From Zeus faber (taxonomy: Eukaryota > Chordata > Actinopteri > Zeiformes > Zeidae): DNA of 64,000 nucleotides. Below are positions 12,266 through 24,374 of the stretch, one piece after another. The translations under genes were made by a program, and so were the position numbers. Numbering within the stretch: position 1 is the stretch's first letter; each line of letters begins with the position of its first letter. The notes under the pieces are model-generated. The model was not told where the DNA came from, searched no databases, and saw only the letters and a program-made list of their open reading frames with translations. The DNA is taken from assembly GCA_960531495.1 (NCBI GenBank), contig CAUIJY010000068.1, forward strand, positions 744,001-808,000, given 5' to 3'.

Positions 12266-14379
12266 CTCTAGGAACTGCTCAGATAGTGTAAATACTGTTA
12301 TGAACTCATTTGTAATGGGAAAGTACTGTTTGCAGAACAGTTTTTGGCACATCTAACAATTTTTTTCTGAAATTACGAGCATTTTCATAAAAACCTGCAT
12401 GGATGGCAAACAAGGCATTTTCAGGCAATTTAAAGACTGAAAGGATGTTTTGAGTAAAGGTTTCTGTCATGACTGTGTAGGACCTGCTCAGATAGTGTAA
12501 ATACTGTTATGAACTGATTTGTAATGGGAAAGTACTGTTTGCAAAAGAGTTTTTGGCACATCTAACAAGTTTTTCTGAAATTACAAGCATTTTCATAAAA
12601 ACCTGCATGGATGGCAAACAAGGCATTTTCAGGCAATTTAAAGACTGAAAGAATGTTTTGAGTAAAGGTTTCTGTCATGACTCTGTAGGAACTGCTCAGA
12701 TAGTGTAAATACTGTTATGAACTCATTTGTAATTGGAAAGTACTGTTTGCAAAATAGTTTTTGGCACATCTAACAAGTTTTTCTGAAATTATGAGCATTT
12801 TCATAAAAACCTGCATGGATGGCAAACAAGGCATTTTCAGGCAATTTGAAGACTGAAAGGATGTTTTGAGTAAAGGTTTCTGTCATGACTCTCTAGGAAC
12901 TGCTCAGATAGTGTAAATACTGTTATGAACTCATTTGTAATGGGAAAGTACTGTTTGCAGAACAGTTTTTGGCACATCTAACAATTTTTTTCTGAAATTA
13001 CGAGCATTTTCACAAAAACCTGCATGGATGGCAAACAAGGCATTTTCAGGCAATTGACAGACTGAAAGGATGTTTTGAGTAAAGGTTTCTGTCATGACTC
13101 TGTAGGAACTGCTCAGATAGTGTAAATACTGTTATGAACTCATTTGTAATGGGAAAGTACTGTTTGCAAAAGAGTTTTTGGCACATCTAACAAGTTTTTC
13201 TGAAATTATGAGCATTTTCATAAAAACCTGCATGGATGGCAAACAAGGCATTTTCAGGCAATTTGAAGACTGAAGGGATGTTTTGAGTAAAGGTTTCTGT
13301 CATGACTCTCTAGGACTTGCTCAGATAGTATAAATACTGTTATGAACTGATTTGTAATGGGAAATTACTGTTTGCAAAACAGTTTTTGGCACATCTAACA
13401 AGTTTTTCCGAAATCACGTGCAGTTTCATAAAAACCTGCATGGGTGGCAAACAAGGCATTTTCAGGCAATTTAAAGACTGAAAGGATGTTTTGAGTAAAG
13501 GTTTCTGTCATAACTCTGTAGGAACTGCTCAGATAGTGTAAATACTGTTATGAACTCATTTGTAATGGGAAAGTACTGTTTGCAGAACAGTTTTTGGCAC
13601 ATCTAACAATTTTTTTCTGAAATTACGAGCATTTTCCTAAAAACCTGCATGGATGGCAAACAAGGCATTTTCAGGCAATTTAAAGACTGAAAGGATGTTT
13701 TGAGTAAAGGTTTCTGTCATGACTGTGTAGGACCTGCTCAGATAGTGTAAATACTGTTATGAACTGATTTGTAATGGGAAAGTACTGTTTGCAAAAGAGT
13801 TTTTGGCACATCTAACAAGTTTTTCTGAAATTATGAGCATTTTCATAAAAACCTGCATGGATGGCAAACAAGGCATTTTCAGGCAATTTGAAGACTGAAA
13901 GGATGTTTTGAGTAAAGGTTTCTGTCATGACTCTCTAGGAACTGCTCAGATAGTGTAAATACTGTTATGAACTCATTTGTAATGGGAAAGTACTGTTTGC
14001 AGAACAGTTTTTGGCACATCTAACAATTTTTTTCTGAAATTACGAGCATTTTCACAAAAACCTGCATGGATGGCAAACAAGGCATTTTCAGGCAATTTAA
14101 AGACTGAAAGGATGTTTTGAGTAAAGGTTTCTGTCATGACTCTGTAGGAACTGCTCAGATAGTGTAAATACTGTTATGAACTCATTTGTAATGGGAAAGT
14201 ACTGTTTGCAAAAGAGTTTTTGGCACATCTAACAAGTTTTTCTGAAATTATGAGCATTTTCATAAAAACCTGCATGGATGGCAAACAAGGCATTTTCAGG
14301 CAATTTGAAGACTGAAGGGATGTTTTGAGTAAAGGTTTCTGTCATGACTCTGTAGGAACTGCTCAGATAGTGTGAATAC

Positions 14380-14588
14380 TGTTTTGAACTCATTTGTAAT
14401 GGGAAAGTACTGTTTGCAGAACAGTTTTGGCACATCTAACAATTTTTTTTCTGAAATTACGAGCATTTTCATAAAAAACTGCATGGGTGGCAAACAAGGC
14501 ATTTTCAGGCAATTTAAAGACTGAAAGGATGTTTTGAGTAAAGATTTCTGTCATGACTCTGTAGGAACTGCTCAGATAGTGTAAATAC
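14380..14588 (+). repeat. X-like hybrid monomer (f type)
   Basis: It is the counterpart of the monomer at 1460 (offset 12920), followed by the two monomers that copy 2 lost. Confidence 0.75.
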
Positions 14589-15213
14589 TGTTATGAACTC
14601 ATTTGTAATGGGAAAGTACTGTTTGCAAAACAGTTTTTGGCACATCTAACAAGTTTTTCTGAAATTACAAGCATTTTCATAAAAACCTGCATGGATGGCA
14701 AACAAGGCATTTTCAGGCAATTTAAAGACTGAAAGTATGTTTTGAGTAAAGGTTTCTGTCATGACTCTCTAGGACCTGATCAGATAGTGTAAATACTGTT
14801 ATGAACTGATTTGTAATGGGAAAGTACTGGTTGCAAAAGAGTTTTTGGCACATCTAACAAGTTTTTCTGAAATTACGAGCAGTTTCATAAAAACCTGCAT
14901 GGGTGGCAAACATGGCATTTTCAGGCAATTTAAAGACTGAAAGGATGTTTTGAGTAAAGGTTTCTGTCATAACTCTGTAGGAACTGCTCAGATAGTGTAA
15001 ATACTGTTATGAACTCATTTGTAATGGGAAAGTACTGTTTGCAGAACAGTTTTTGGCACATCTTACACATTTTTTCTGAAATTACGAGCATTTTCATAAA
15101 AACCTGCATGGATGGCAAACAAGGCATTTTCAGGCAATTTAAAGACTGAAAGGATGTTTTGAGTAAAGGTTTCTGTCATGACTCTGTAGGAACTGCTCAG
15201 ATAGTGTGAATAC

Positions 15214-15421
15214 TGTTTTGAACTCATTTGTAATTGGGAATGTACTGTTTGTAAAACAGTTTTTGGCACATCTAACAAGTATTTCTGAAATAATAAGCAT
15301 TTTCATGAAACCTGCATGGATGGCAAACAAGGCATTTTCAGGCCATTTAAAGACTGAAAGGATGTTTTGAGTAAAGATTTCTGTCATGACTCAGTAGGAA
15401 CTGCTCAGATAGTGTAAATAC
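15214..15421 (+). repeat. Divergent X monomer, early form
   Basis: It is the copy-3 counterpart of the X monomer at 2294 (offset 12920). Confidence 0.9.
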
Positions 15422-15838
15422 TGTTATGAACTCATTTGTAATGGGAAAGTACTGTTTGCAAAAGAGTTTTTGGCACATCTAACAAGTTTTTCTGAAATTA
15501 CGAGCAGTTTCATAAAAACCTGCATGGGTGGCAAACATGGCATTTTCAGGCAATTTAAAGACTGAAAGGATGTTTTGAGTAAAGGTTTCTGTCATAACTC
15601 TGTAGGAACTGCTCAGATAGTGTAAATACTGTTATGAACTCATTTGTAATGGGAAAGTACTGTTTGCAGAACAGTTTTTGGCACATCTTACACATTTTTT
15701 CTGAAATTACGAGCATTTTCATAAAAACCTGCATGGATGGCAAACAATGCATTTTCAGGCAATTTAAAGACTGAAAGGATGTTTTGAGTAAAGGTTTCTG
15801 TCATGACTCTGTAGGAACTGCTCAGATAGTGTGAATAC

Positions 15839-16046
15839 TGTTTTGAACTCATTTGTAATTGGGAATGTACTGTTTGTAAAACAGTTTTTGGCACATCTAA
15901 CAAGTATTTCTGAAATAATAAGCATTTTCATGAAACCTGCATGGATGGCAAACAAGGCATTTTCAGGCCATTTAAAGACTGAAAGGATGTTTTGAGTAAA
16001 GATTTCTGTCATGACTCAGTAGGAACTGCTCAGATAGTGTAAATAC
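15839..16046 (+). repeat. Divergent X monomer, early form
   Basis: It is the copy-3 counterpart of the X monomer at 2919 (offset 12920). It is the last X before a gap of about 15.6 kb without any. Confidence 0.9.
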
Positions 16047-16462
16047 TGTTATGAACTCATTTGTAATGGGAAAGTACTGTTTGCAAAAGAGTTTTTGGCA
16101 CATCTAACAAGTTTTTCTGAAATTACAAGCACTTTCATAAAAACCTGCATGGATGGCAAACAAGGCATTTTCAGGCAATTTGAAGACTGAAAGGATGTTT
16201 TGAGTAAAGATTTCTGTCATGACTCTGTAGGAACTGCTCAGAAAGTGTAAATACTGTTATGAACTCATTTGTAATGGGAAAGTACTGTTTGCAAAACAGT
16301 TTTTGGCACATCTAACAAGTTTTTCTGAAATTACGAGCAGTTTCATAAAAACCTGCATGGGTGGCAAACAAGGCATTTTCAGGCAATTTAAAGACTGAAA
16401 GGATGTTTTGAGTAAAGGTTTCTGTCATAACTCTGTAGGAACTGCTCAGATAGTGTAAATAC

Positions 16463-18127
16463 TGTTATGAACTGATTTGTAATGGGAAAGTACTGTTTGC
16501 AGAACAGTTTTTGGCACATCTAACAATTTTTTTCTGAAATTACGAGCATTTTCATAAAAACCTGCATGGATGGCAAACAAGGCATTTTCAGACAATTGAA
16601 AGACTGAAAGGATGTTTTGAGTAAAGGTTTCTGTCATGACTCTCTAGGACCTGCTCAGATAGTGTAAATACTGTTATGAACTGATTTGTAATGGGAAAGT
16701 ACTGTTTGCAAAACAGTTTTTGGCACATCTAACAAGTTTTTCTGAAATTATGAGCATTTTCATAAAAACCTGCATGGATGGCAAACAAGGCATTTTCAGG
16801 CAATTTGGAGACTGAAAGGATGTTTTGAGTAAAGGTTTCTGTCATGACTCTCTAGGACCTGCTCAGATAGTGTAAATACTGTTATGAACTGATTTGTAAT
16901 GGGAAAGTACCGTTTGCAAAACAGTTTTTGGCACATCTAACAAGTTTTTCTGAAATTACGAGCAGTTTCATAAAAACCTGCATGGGGGGCAAACATGGCA
17001 TTTTCAGGCAATTTAAAGACTGAAAGGATGTTTTGAGTAAAGGTTTCTGTCATGACTCTGTAGGAACTGCTCAGATAGTGTAAATACTGTTATGAACTCA
17101 TTTGTTATGGGAAAGTACTGTTTGCAAAAGAGTTTTTGGCACATCTAACAAGTTTTTCTGAAATTACGTGCAGTTTCATAAAAACCTGCATGGGTGGCAA
17201 ACAAGGCATTTTCAGGCAATTTAAAGACTGAAAGGATGTTTTGAGTAAAGGTTTCTGTCATAACTCTGTAGGAACTGCTCAGATAGTGTAAATACTGTTA
17301 TGAACTGATTTGTAATGGGAAAGTACTGTTTGCAGAACAGTTTTTGGCACATCTAACAATTTTTTCTGAAATTACGAGCAGTTTCATAAAAACCTGCATG
17401 GATGGCAAACAAGGCATTTTCAGGCAATTTAAAGACTGAAAGGATGTTTTGAGTAAAGGTTTCTGTCATGACTCTGTAGGACCTGCTCAGATAGTGTAAA
17501 TACTGTTATGAACTGATTTGTAATGGGAAAGTACTGTTTGCAAAAGAGTTTTTGGCACATCTAACAAGTTTTTCTGAAATTACGAGCAGTTTCATAAAAA
17601 CCTGCATGGGGGGCAAACATGGCATTTTCAGGCAATTTAAAGACTGAAAGGATGTTTTGAGTAAAGGTTTCTGTCATGACTCTCTAGGACTTGCTCAGAT
17701 AGTGTAAATACTGTTATGAACTGATTTGTAATGGGAAAGTACTGTTTGCAAAACAGTTTTTGGCACATCTAACAAGTTTTTCTGTAATTACAAGCATTTT
17801 CATAAAAACCTGCATGGATGGCAAACAAGGCATTTTCAGGAAATTTAAAGACCGAAAGAATGTTTTGAGTAAAGGTTTCTGTCATGACTCTGTAGGAACT
17901 GCTCAGATAGTGTAAATACTGTTATGAACTCATTTGTTATGGGAAAGTACTGTTTGCAAAAGAGTTTTTGGCACATCTAACAAGTTTTTCTGAAATTACG
18001 TGCAGTTTCATAAAAACCTGCATGGGTGGCAAACAAGGCATTTTCAGGCAATTTAAAGACTGAAAGGATGTTTTGAGTAAAGGTTTCTGTCATAACTCTG
18101 TAGGAACTGCTCAGATAGTGTAAATAC
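16463..18127 (+). repeat. 8-monomer higher-order unit, 1665 bp, copy 1
   Basis: The order of types is A (with cagacaatt), a B/C-like monomer (atgagcatt, aatttggag), D-like (taccgttt, catggggggc), G, a short A-like monomer with T6 and gagcagttt, a gcaaaagag monomer with catggggggc, F and G. The next A monomer at 18128 starts the same series again. Confidence 0.88.
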
Positions 18128-19792
18128 TGTTATGAACTGATTTGTAATGGGAAAGTACTGTTTGCAGAACAGTTTTTGGCACATCTAACAATTTTTTTCT
18201 GAAATTACGAGCATTTTCATAAAAACCTGCATGGATGGCAAACAAGGCATTTTCAGACAATTGAAAGACTGAAAGGATGTTTTGAGTAAAGGTTTCTGTC
18301 ATGACTCTCTAGGACCTGCTCAGATAGTGTAAATACTGTTATGAACTGATTTGTAATGGGAAAGTACTGTTTGCAAAACAGTTTTTGGCACATCTAACAA
18401 GTTTTTCTGAAATTATGAGCATTTTCATAAAAACCTGCATGGATGGCAAACAAGGCATTTTCAGGCAATTTGGAGACTGAAAGGATGTTTTGAGTAAAGG
18501 TTTCTGTCATGACTCTCTAGGACCTGCTCAGATAGTGTAAATACTGTTATGAACTGATTTGTAATGGGAAAGTACCGTTTGCAAAACAGTTTTTGGCACA
18601 TCTAACAAGTTTTTCTGAAATTACGAGCAGTTTCATAAAAACCTGCATGGGGGGCAAACATGGCATTTTCAGGCAATTTAAAGACTGAAAGGATGTTTTG
18701 AGTAAAGGTTTCTGTCATGACTCTGTAGGAACTGCTCAGATAGTGTAAATACTGTTATGAACTCATTTGTTATGGGAAAGTACTGTTTGCAAAAGAGTTT
18801 TTGGCACATCTAACAAGTTTTTCTGAAATTACGTGCAGTTTCATAAAAACCTGCATGGGTGGCAAACAAGGCATTTTCAGGCAATTTAAAGACTGAAAGG
18901 ATGTTTTGAGTAAAGGTTTCTGTCATAACTCTGTAGGAACTGCTCAGATAGTGTAAATACTGTTATGAACTGATTTGTAATGGGAAAGTACTGTTTGCAG
19001 AACAGTTTTTGGCACATCTAACAATTTTTTCTGAAATTACGAGCAGTTTCATAAAAACCTGCATGGATGGCAAACAAGGCATTTTCAGGCAATTTAAAGA
19101 CTGAAAGGATGTTTTGAGTAAAGGTTTCTGTCATGACTCTGTAGGACCTGCTCAGATAGTGTAAATACTGTTATGAACTGATTTGTAATGGGAAAGTACT
19201 GTTTGCAAAAGAGTTTTTGGCACATCTAACAAGTTTTTCTGAAATTACGAGCAGTTTCATAAAAACCTGCATGGGGGGCAAACATGGCATTTTCAGGCAA
19301 TTTAAAGACTGAAAGGATGTTTTGAGTAAAGGTTTCTGTCATGACTCTCTAGGACTTGCTCAGATAGTGTAAATACTGTTATGAACTGATTTGTAATGGG
19401 AAAGTACTGTTTGCAAAACAGTTTTTGGCACATCTAACAAGTTTTTCTGTAATTACAAGCATTTTCATAAAAACCTGCATGGATGGCAAACAAGGCATTT
19501 TCAGGAAATTTAAAGACCGAAAGAATGTTTTGAGTAAAGGTTTCTGTCATGACTCTGTAGGAACTGCTCAGATAGTGTAAATACTGTTATGAACTCATTT
19601 GTTATGGGAAAGTACTGTTTGCAAAAGAGTTTTTGGCACATCTAACAAGTTTTTCTGAAATTACGTGCAGTTTCATAAAAACCTGCATGGGTGGCAAACA
19701 AGGCATTTTCAGGCAATTTAAAGACTGAAAGGATGTTTTGAGTAAAGGTTTCTGTCATAACTCTGTAGGAACTGCTCAGATAGTGTAAATAC
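18128..19792 (+). repeat. 8-monomer higher-order unit, 1665 bp, copy 2
   Basis: All eight monomers follow in the same order and with the same diagnostic variants as 16463-18127, including the rare T6 run and the accgaaagaatg stretch. I saw no difference by eye. The third round, at 19793, starts with a different A monomer (ctaaatggatggaaaac), so the 8-mer pattern stops here. Confidence 0.88.
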
Positions 19793-21249
19793 TGTTATGA
19801 ACTGATTTGTAATGGGAAAGTACTGTTTGCAGAACAGTTTTTGGCACATCTAACAATTTTTTTCTGAAATTACGAGCATTTTCATAAAAACCTAAATGGA
19901 TGGAAAACAAGGCATTTTCAGGCAATTGAAAGACTGAAAGGATGTTTTGAGTAAAGGTTTCTGTCATGACTCTCTAGGACCTGCTCAGATAGTGTAAATA
20001 CTGTTATGAACTGATTTGTAATGGGAAAGTACTGTTTGCAAAACAGTTTTTGGCACATCTAACAAGTTTTTCTGAAATTACAAGCATTTTCATAAAAACC
20101 TGCATGGATGGCAAACAAGGCATTTCCTGGAAATTTAAAGACCGAAAGAATGTTTTGAGTAAAGGTTTCTGTCATGACTCTGTAGGAACTGCTCAGATAG
20201 TGTAAATACTGTTATGAACTCATTTGTAATGGGAAAGTACTGTTTGAAAAAGAGTTTTTGGCACATCTAACAAGTTTTTCGGAAATTATGAGCATTTTCA
20301 TAAAAACCTGCATGGATGGCAAACAAGGCATTTTCAGGCAATTTGGAGACTGAAAGGATGTTTTGAGTAAAGGTTTCTGTCATGACTCTCTAGGACCTGC
20401 TCAGATAGTGTAAATACTGTTGTGAACTGATTTGTAATGGGAATGTACCGTTTGCAAAACAGTTTTTGGCACATCTATCAAGTTTTTCTGAAATTACGAG
20501 CAGTTTCATAAAAACCTGCATGGGTGGCAAACAAGGCATTTTCAGGCAATTTAAAGATTGAAAGGATGTTTTGAGTAAAGGTTTCTGTCATAACTCTGTA
20601 GGAACTGCTCAGATAGTGTAAATACTGTTATGAACTCATTTGTAATGGGAAAGTACTGTTTGCAAAAGAGTTTTTGGCACATCTAACAAGTTTTTCTGAA
20701 ATTACGAGCAGTTTCATAAAAACCTGCATGGGGGGCAAACATGGCATTTTCAGGCAATTTAAAGACTGAAAGGATGTTTTGAGTAAAGGTTTCTGTCATG
20801 ACTCTATAGGACTTGCTCAGATAGTGTAAATACTGTTATGAACTGATTTGTAATGGGAAAGTACTGTTTGCAAAACAGTTTTTGGCACATCTAACAAGTT
20901 TTTCTGTAATTACAAGCATTTTCATAAAAACCTGCATGGATGGCAAACAAGGCATTTTCAGGAAATTTAAAGACCGAAAGAATGTTTTGAGTAAAGGTTT
21001 CTGTCATGACTCTGTAGGAACTGCTCAGATAGTGTAAATACTGTTATGAACTCATTTGTTATGGGAAAGTACTGTTTGCAAAAGAGTTTTTGGCACATCT
21101 AACAAGTTTTTCTGAAATTACGTGCAGTTTCATAAAAACCTGCATGGGTGGCAAACAAGGCATTTTCAGGCAATTTAAAGACTGAAAGGATGTTTTGAGT
21201 AAAGGTTTCTGTCATAACTCTGTAGGAACTGCTCAGATAGTGTAAATAC
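19793..21249 (+). repeat. 7-monomer unit, 1457 bp, with an odd fifth monomer
   Basis: The order is A (ctaaatgg form), B, C, D, a gcaaaagag monomer with catggggggc and ctctataggacttg, F and G. This is the first A-B-C-D-x-F-G series in the window. The fifth place is filled by a monomer of region II type rather than by E, so it is probably a recombinant unit. The D monomer starts tgttgtgaac and has aatgtaccg. Confidence 0.85.
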
Positions 21250-22707
21250 TGTTATGAACTGATTTGTAATGGGAAAGTACTGTTTGCAGAACAGTTTTTG
21301 GCACATCTAACAATTTTTTTCTGAAATTACGAGCATTTTCATAAAAACCTAAATGGATGGAAAACAAGGCATTTTCAGGCAATTGAAAGACTGAAAGGAT
21401 GTTTTGAGTAAAGGTTTCTGTCATGACTCTCTAGGACCTGCTCAGATAGTGTAAATACTGTTATGAACTGATTTGTAATGGGAAAGTACTGTTTGCAAAA
21501 CAGTTTTTGGCACATCTAACAAGTTTTTCTGAAATTACAAGCATTTTCATAAAAACCTGCATGGATGGCAAACAAGGCATTTCCTGGAAATTTAAAGACC
21601 GAAAGAATGTTTTGAGTAAAGGTTTCTGTCATGACTCTGTAGGAACTGCTCAGATAGTGTAAATACTGTTATGAACTCATTTGTAATGGGAAAGTACTGT
21701 TTGAAAAAGAGTTTTTGGCACATCTAACAAGTTTTTCGGAAATTATGAGCATTTTCATAAAAACCTGCATGGATGGCAAACAAGGCATTTTCAGGCAATT
21801 TGGAGACTGAAAGGATGTTTTGAGTAAAGGTTTCTGTCATGACTCTCTAGGACCTGCTCAGATAGTGTAAATACTGTTGTGAACTGATTTGTAATGGGAA
21901 AGTACCGTTTGCAAAACAGTTTTTGGCACATCTATCAAGTTTTTCTGAAATTACGAGCAGTTTCATAAAAACCTGCATGGGTGGCAAACAAGGCATTTTC
22001 AGGCAATTTAAAGATTGAAAGGATGTTTTGAGTAAAGGTTTCTGTCATAACTCTGTAGGAACTGCTCAGATAGTGTAAATACTGTTATGAACTCATTTGT
22101 AATGGGAAAGTACTGTTTGCAGAACAGTTTTTGGCACATCTAACAATTTTTTTCTGAAATTACGAGCATTTTCATAAAAACCTGCATGGATGGCAAACAA
22201 GGCATTTTCAGGCAATTTAAAGACTGAAAGGATGTTTTGAGTAAAGGTTTCTGTCATAACTCTTTAGGAACTGCTCAGATAGGGTAAATACTGTTATGAA
22301 CTGATTTGTAATGGGAAAGTACTGTTTGCAAAACAGTTTTTGGCACATCTAACAAGTTTTTCTGTAATTACAAGCATTTTCATAAAAACCTGCATGGATG
22401 GCAAACAAGGCATTTTCAGGAAATTTAAAGACCGAAAGAATGTTTTGAGTAAAGGTTTCTGTCATGACTCTGTAGGAACTGCTCAGATAGTGTAAATACT
22501 GTTATGAACTCATTTGTTATGGGAAAGTACTGTTTGCAAAAGAGTTTTTGGCACATCTAACAAGTTTTTCTGAAATTACATGCAGTTTCATAAAAACCTG
22601 CATGGGTGGCAAACAAGGCATTTTCAGGCAATTTAAAGACTGAAAGGATGTTTTGAGTAAAGGTTTCTGTCATAACTCTGTAGGAACTGCTCAGATAGTG
22701 TAAATAC
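21250..22707 (+). repeat. 7-monomer unit A-B-C-D-E-F-G, 1458 bp
   Basis: This is the first complete A-B-C-D-E-F-G series. E is recognised by ctttaggaac followed by agggtaaat. The G monomer has acatgcag in place of acgtgcag, the CpA form of a CpG site. The same seven-monomer order returns at 41664, 43122, 54992 and 56450. Confidence 0.87.
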
Positions 22708-24374
22708 TGTTATGAACTGATTTGTAATGGGAAAGTACTGTTTGCAGAACAGTTTTTGGCACATCTAACAATTTTTTTCTGAAATTACGAGCATTTTCAT
22801 AAAAACCTGCATGGATGGCAAACAAGGCATTTTCAGACAATTGAAAGACTGAAAGGATGTTTTGAGTAAAGGTTTCTGTCATGACTCTCTAGGACCTGCT
22901 CAGATAGTGTAAATACTGTTATGAACTGATTTGTAATGGGAAAGTACTGTTTGCAAAACAGTTTTTGGCACATCTAACAAGTTTTTCTGAAATTACAAGC
23001 ATTTTCATAAAAACCTGCATGGATGGCAAACAAGGCATTTCCTGGAAATTTAAAGACCGAAAGAATGTTTTGAGTAAAGGTTTCTGTCATGACTCTCTAG
23101 GACCTGCTCAGATAGTGTAAATACTGTTATGAACTGATTTGTAATGGGAAAGTACCGTTTGCAAAACAGTTTTTGGCACATCTAACAATTTTTTTCTGAA
23201 ATTACGAGCATTTTCATAAAAACCTAAATGGATGGAAAACAAGGCATTTTCAGGCAATTGAAAGACTGAAAGGATGTTTTGAGTAAAGGTTTCTGTCATG
23301 ACTCTCTAGGACCTGCTCAGATAGTGTAAATACTGTTATGAACTGATTTGTAATGGGAAAGTACCGTTTGCAAAACAGTTTTTGGCACATCTATCAAGTT
23401 TTTCTGAAATTACGAGCAGTTTCATAAAAACCTGCATGGGTGGCAAACAAGGCATTTTCAGGCAATTTAAAGACTGAAAGGATGTTTTGAGTAAAGGTTT
23501 CTGTCATAACTCTGTAGGAACTGCTCAGATAGTGTAAATACTGTTATGAACTCATTTGTAATGGGAAAGTACTGTTTGCAGAACAGTTTTTGGCATATCT
23601 AACAATTTTTTTCTGAAATTACGAGCATTTTCATAAAAACCTGCATGGATGGCAAACAAGGCATTTTCAGGCAATTTAAAGACTGAAAGGATGTTTTGAG
23701 TAAAGGTTTCTGTCATAACTCTTTAGGAACTGCTCAGATAGGGTAAATACTGTTATGAACTGATTTGTAATGGGAAAGTACTGTTTGCAAAACAGTTTTT
23801 GGCACATCTAACAAGTTTTTCTGAAATTACAAGCATTTTCATAAAAACCTGCATGGATGGCAAACAAGGCATTTCCTGGAAATTTAAAGACCGAAAGAAT
23901 GTTTTGAGTAAAGGTTTCTGTCATGACTCTGTAGGAACTGCTCAGATAGTGTAAATACTGTTATGAACTCATTTGTAATGGGAAAGTACTGTTTGAAAAA
24001 GAGTTTTTGGCACATCTAACAAGTTTTTCGGAAATTATGAGCATTTTCATAAAAACCTGCATGGATGGCAAACAAGGCATTTTCAGGCAATTTGGAGACT
24101 GAAAGGATGTTTTGAGTAAAGGTTTCTGTCATGACTCTCTAGGACCTGCTCAGATAGTGTAAATACTGTTATGAACTGATTTGTAATGGGAAAGTACTGT
24201 TTGCAAAAGAGTTTTTGGCACATCTAACAAGTTTTTCTGAAATTACGTGCAGTTTCATAAAAACCTGCATGGGTGGCAAACAAGGCATTTTCAGGCAATT
24301 TAAAGACTGAAAGGATGTTTTGAGTAAAGGTTTCTGTCATAACTCTGTAGGAACTGCTCAGATAGTGTAAATAC
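22708..24374 (+). repeat. Rearranged 8-monomer stretch
   Basis: The order is A, B, a D/A hybrid (23125-23333), D, E (with ggcatatct), B, C and a G-like monomer that starts gaactgatttgtaatggg. The D/A hybrid and the missing C and F steps show at least two crossovers between misaligned 7-mers. Confidence 0.75.
23125..23333 (+). repeat. D/A hybrid monomer
   Basis: It begins with D marks (taccgtttgcaaaacag) and continues with A marks (aacaatttttttctg, ctaaatggatggaaaac, aattgaaag). The crossover lies between about monomer bases 42 and 65. Confidence 0.82.

Larger units (their letters stand above)
1..16462 (+). repeat. Region I: varied monomer set built on a 19-monomer unit
   Basis: This part carries monomer types rare or absent further right: ttcacaaaaacc with aattgacag, ttcctaaaaacc, ccgaaatcacgtgcag, cttacacatttt, and aattggaaag with aaaatag. 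Blocks of these recur at long distances (offsets 3959, 4793, 7502, 8961, 12920), each close to a whole number of monomers. The order is repeatedly broken by gains or losses of one or two monomers. The region passes into the 8-mer region at about 16463, though types found in region II already appear from about 7086. Confidence 0.85.
12266..17360 (+). repeat. Higher-order unit, copy 3, the most complete copy
   Basis: This copy corresponds to about 3305-8185 and also contains the two monomers (14589-15004) lost from copy 2, so it looks closest to the ancestral order. It lacks the extra hybrid monomer of copy 2. Private changes include gacctgatcag near 14769 in place of gacctgctcag, and caaacaatgc near 15747 in place of caaacaaggc. 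It merges into region II at its right end, parting from copy 2 where a T6 run and gagcagttt replace T7 and gagcatttt. Confidence 0.8.
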
